Shown in pieces: positions 62,889 through 64,000 of a stretch of DNA of 64,000 bases. The stretch is from Phycisphaerae bacterium (GTDB lineage Bacteria > Planctomycetota > Phycisphaerae > Phycisphaerales > UBA1924), in contig BQMO01000003.1 in NCBI GenBank assembly GCA_022180725.1, positions 62,001 through 126,000 on the forward strand. The letters run 5' to 3'. The notes beneath the pieces were generated by a model that did no database searches, was not told the DNA's origin, and was given only the letters and a program-made list of their open reading frames with translations. A program made the translations under genes and the position numbers. How positions within the stretch are numbered: the first letter of the stretch is position 1; every line of letters begins with the position of its first letter.

Positions 62889-64000
62889 TCAGGCCGGGCG
62901 CTGGTACCACGAACGGACCTTGAGAAACGCGGCCTTGGTGGCGGCCTTGAGGCCCAGGGCGTCGAGGCTGGCGGTGATGCGATCGGCGATGCGGTAGCGG
63001 AGATTCTCGCGGACGACACGCTTGACCTCGACTCGGACGGCTTCCGGACGGCGCGCGGCGTCATGTTCGATGGCGTCGGCGCGGGCCTTCTGGTGCATCG
63101 CCTCGGCGAGATACATGCGGGCGGCGATGTCGGGTCGGCGCGGCATGCCGGCGTGCTTGGCGAGGAGGTAGGCCTTGAGCGCGTGCAGGCGCGGGCCGGC
63201 CTCGGCGTGGATGAGGCTCTCCGGACGCAGTCGATAGTGCAACAGGAACTCGGGGATGACCACGCCCCGCCGTCCCTGCTCGGCGAAGGTGCACCACAGG
63301 TCCCAGTCCTCGAAACTGGTGAGCCATTCGTCGTAGCCCCCGGCGTCGAGAACGGCCTGTCGGCGGAGGATGCTCGCGGCCCCCGGCCCGGCGCAGTTGT
63401 GGTACGCCAGCAGGTCGCGGTCGATGGCCAGGGGGACGTACCCGCTGATGACCTGGCCGGGCGACTCGCGGAAACTCTCGAACATGCAACTGGCGGCGTC
63501 GAGCGAGGGGTCGCGCCGCACGGCTTCGTAGAGGCGTTCGACAAAGCGCGGGTGGGCGACGTCGTCGCCGTCGATGGGGATGACCCAGGGCGTGGCGGCT
63601 TCGCGGAAACCGACGTTGCGCGCCGAGCCAAGGCCGCCGTTGGGTTTGCGGAAGACGCGGTACCCATCGGCCCGCAGTCGCTCGAGGACAGCGAGCGTGC
63701 CTGGTTCCGTGGAGCCGTCGTCGATGAGGAGGAGGTCAAAGTTGGTGTAGGTTTGTCGGCGGAGGGAATCGAGTGTTTCGGGGAGGTACCTTCCGACGTT
63801 ATAGCAGGGGACGATGACGGTAATCTCGCGGGCGGGGGCGAGGGCGGCGGGAGCAGGGGCCGGCCTCGCGTGGTTTGTTCGGGCGGCGTCGGCGACGAAA
63901 TGTTCGAGGTCGTGGGCGATTCGCGCGGGGTCGCTGATCTCGCGGGCGCGGGCCGGGGCGGCGGCGGCGAGGTGGGTCCGCAGGGCGGGGTCGTGAAGGG
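62889..64000 (-). CDS. Family 2 glycosyltransferase, probable fusion (5' cut by window)
   Basis: The frame is open from the stop at 62889 to the window edge, at least 370 residues. A complete GT2 domain is visible: EITVIVPCYNVGRYLPETL, then LLLIDDGSTEPGTL, KPNGGLGSARNVGF and the D-x-D in WVIPIDGDDVAHPRF, followed by the acceptor region SFEDWDLWCTFAEQG. Upstream of GT2 is a Pro/Ala linker and a stretch resembling the end of a GT4 domain (ALRTHLAAAAPARAREISDP, then ARIAHDLEHFV), so the protein is probably a two-domain glycosyltransferase. It converges with the preceding gene, 12 nt apart. Confidence 0.88.
   Translation of the reverse strand, partial: LHDPALRTHLAAAAPARAREISDPARIAHDLEHFVADAARTNHARPAPAPAALAPAREITVIVPCYNVGRYLPETLDSLRRQTYTNFDLLLIDDGSTEPGTLAVLERLRADGYRVFRKPNGGLGSARNVGFREAATPWVIPIDGDDVAHPRFVERLYEAVRRDPSLDAASCMFESFRESPGQVISGYVPLAIDRDLLAYHNCAGPGAASILRRQAVLDAGGYDEWLTSFEDWDLWCTFAEQGRRGVVIPEFLLHYRLRPESLIHAEAGPRLHALKAYLLAKHAGMPRRPDIAARMYLAEAMHQKARADAIEHDAARRPEAVRVEVKRVVRENLRYRIADRITASLDALGLKAATKAAFLKVRSWYQRPA

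Overview
The window is a GC-rich bacterial chromosome segment with no rRNA, CRISPR array or insertion sequence. It carries about 48 protein genes and three tRNAs. Several features point to a planctomycete, most likely of the Phycisphaerae group. A giant secreted subtilase has an LEPR-x-LL-like N-terminus. There is a membrane protein with a 'CRQCAFDLHG' zinc ribbon, and the nitrous-oxide reductase has a Sec-type leader. Many products are secreted or membrane-bound and have no familiar function. waaA (Kdo transferase), a Lol-type ABC pair and a C-terminal-aromatic beta-barrel protein indicate an LPS-bearing, diderm envelope. The lineage is inferred from gene content, not from a marker-gene tree.

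Layout, left to right. 1-6.4 kb: the end of an MFS transporter, a small heat-shock protein, a zinc-ribbon membrane protein, threonine aldolase, a secreted protein and a PilZ protein. 6.6-10.3 kb: an ABC-2 exporter pair, tRNA-Val and waaA. 10.5-16 kb: the subtilase, closed by a strong terminator and followed by tRNA-Lys. 16.2-26.2 kb: SNF2 helicase, an orphan PAAR-like spike-tip protein, two tandem mgtE genes, a P1B-type ATPase and gpsA. 26.3-34.6 kb: a Tat-exported Gfo/Idh/MocA oxidoreductase, a secreted thioredoxin with a small co-transcribed gene, a phosphoesterase, yidC, mnmE and clpS.

34.6-45.3 kb is the most coherent block. It is a clade II nitrous-oxide-reduction operon on the minus strand: membrane di-haem cytochrome c, nosZ, a NosB-like membrane protein, nosD, nosF, nosY and nosL, followed by an Rrf2-family regulator. 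Successive genes from the NosB-like gene to nosL overlap by 4 nt. A sigma70-like promoter lies in an AT-rich island upstream of the cytochrome. NosC-type cytochrome would feed electrons to NosZ, and NosDFYL would serve copper-centre maturation. No nitrite- or NO-reductase genes are present in the window.

45.5-54.7 kb: a BatA-like VWA protein, an SMP-30-type lactonase, MoxR coupled to an unknown secreted protein, an unusual tRNA-Cys, an internally duplicated secreted protein and a Lol-type ABC exporter. 54.8-64 kb: an alpha/beta hydrolase and GH3-type adenylating enzyme lie immediately upstream of a polysaccharide-export and glycosyltransferase cluster (Wzm, Wzt, a pyruvyl-transferase-like protein and two glycosyltransferases, the last cut by the window edge). 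The hydrolase-GH3-glycan neighbourhood, the orphan PAAR-like protein and the substituted active or binding sites in the P1B ATPase, MnmE and ClpS are the items most worth following up.
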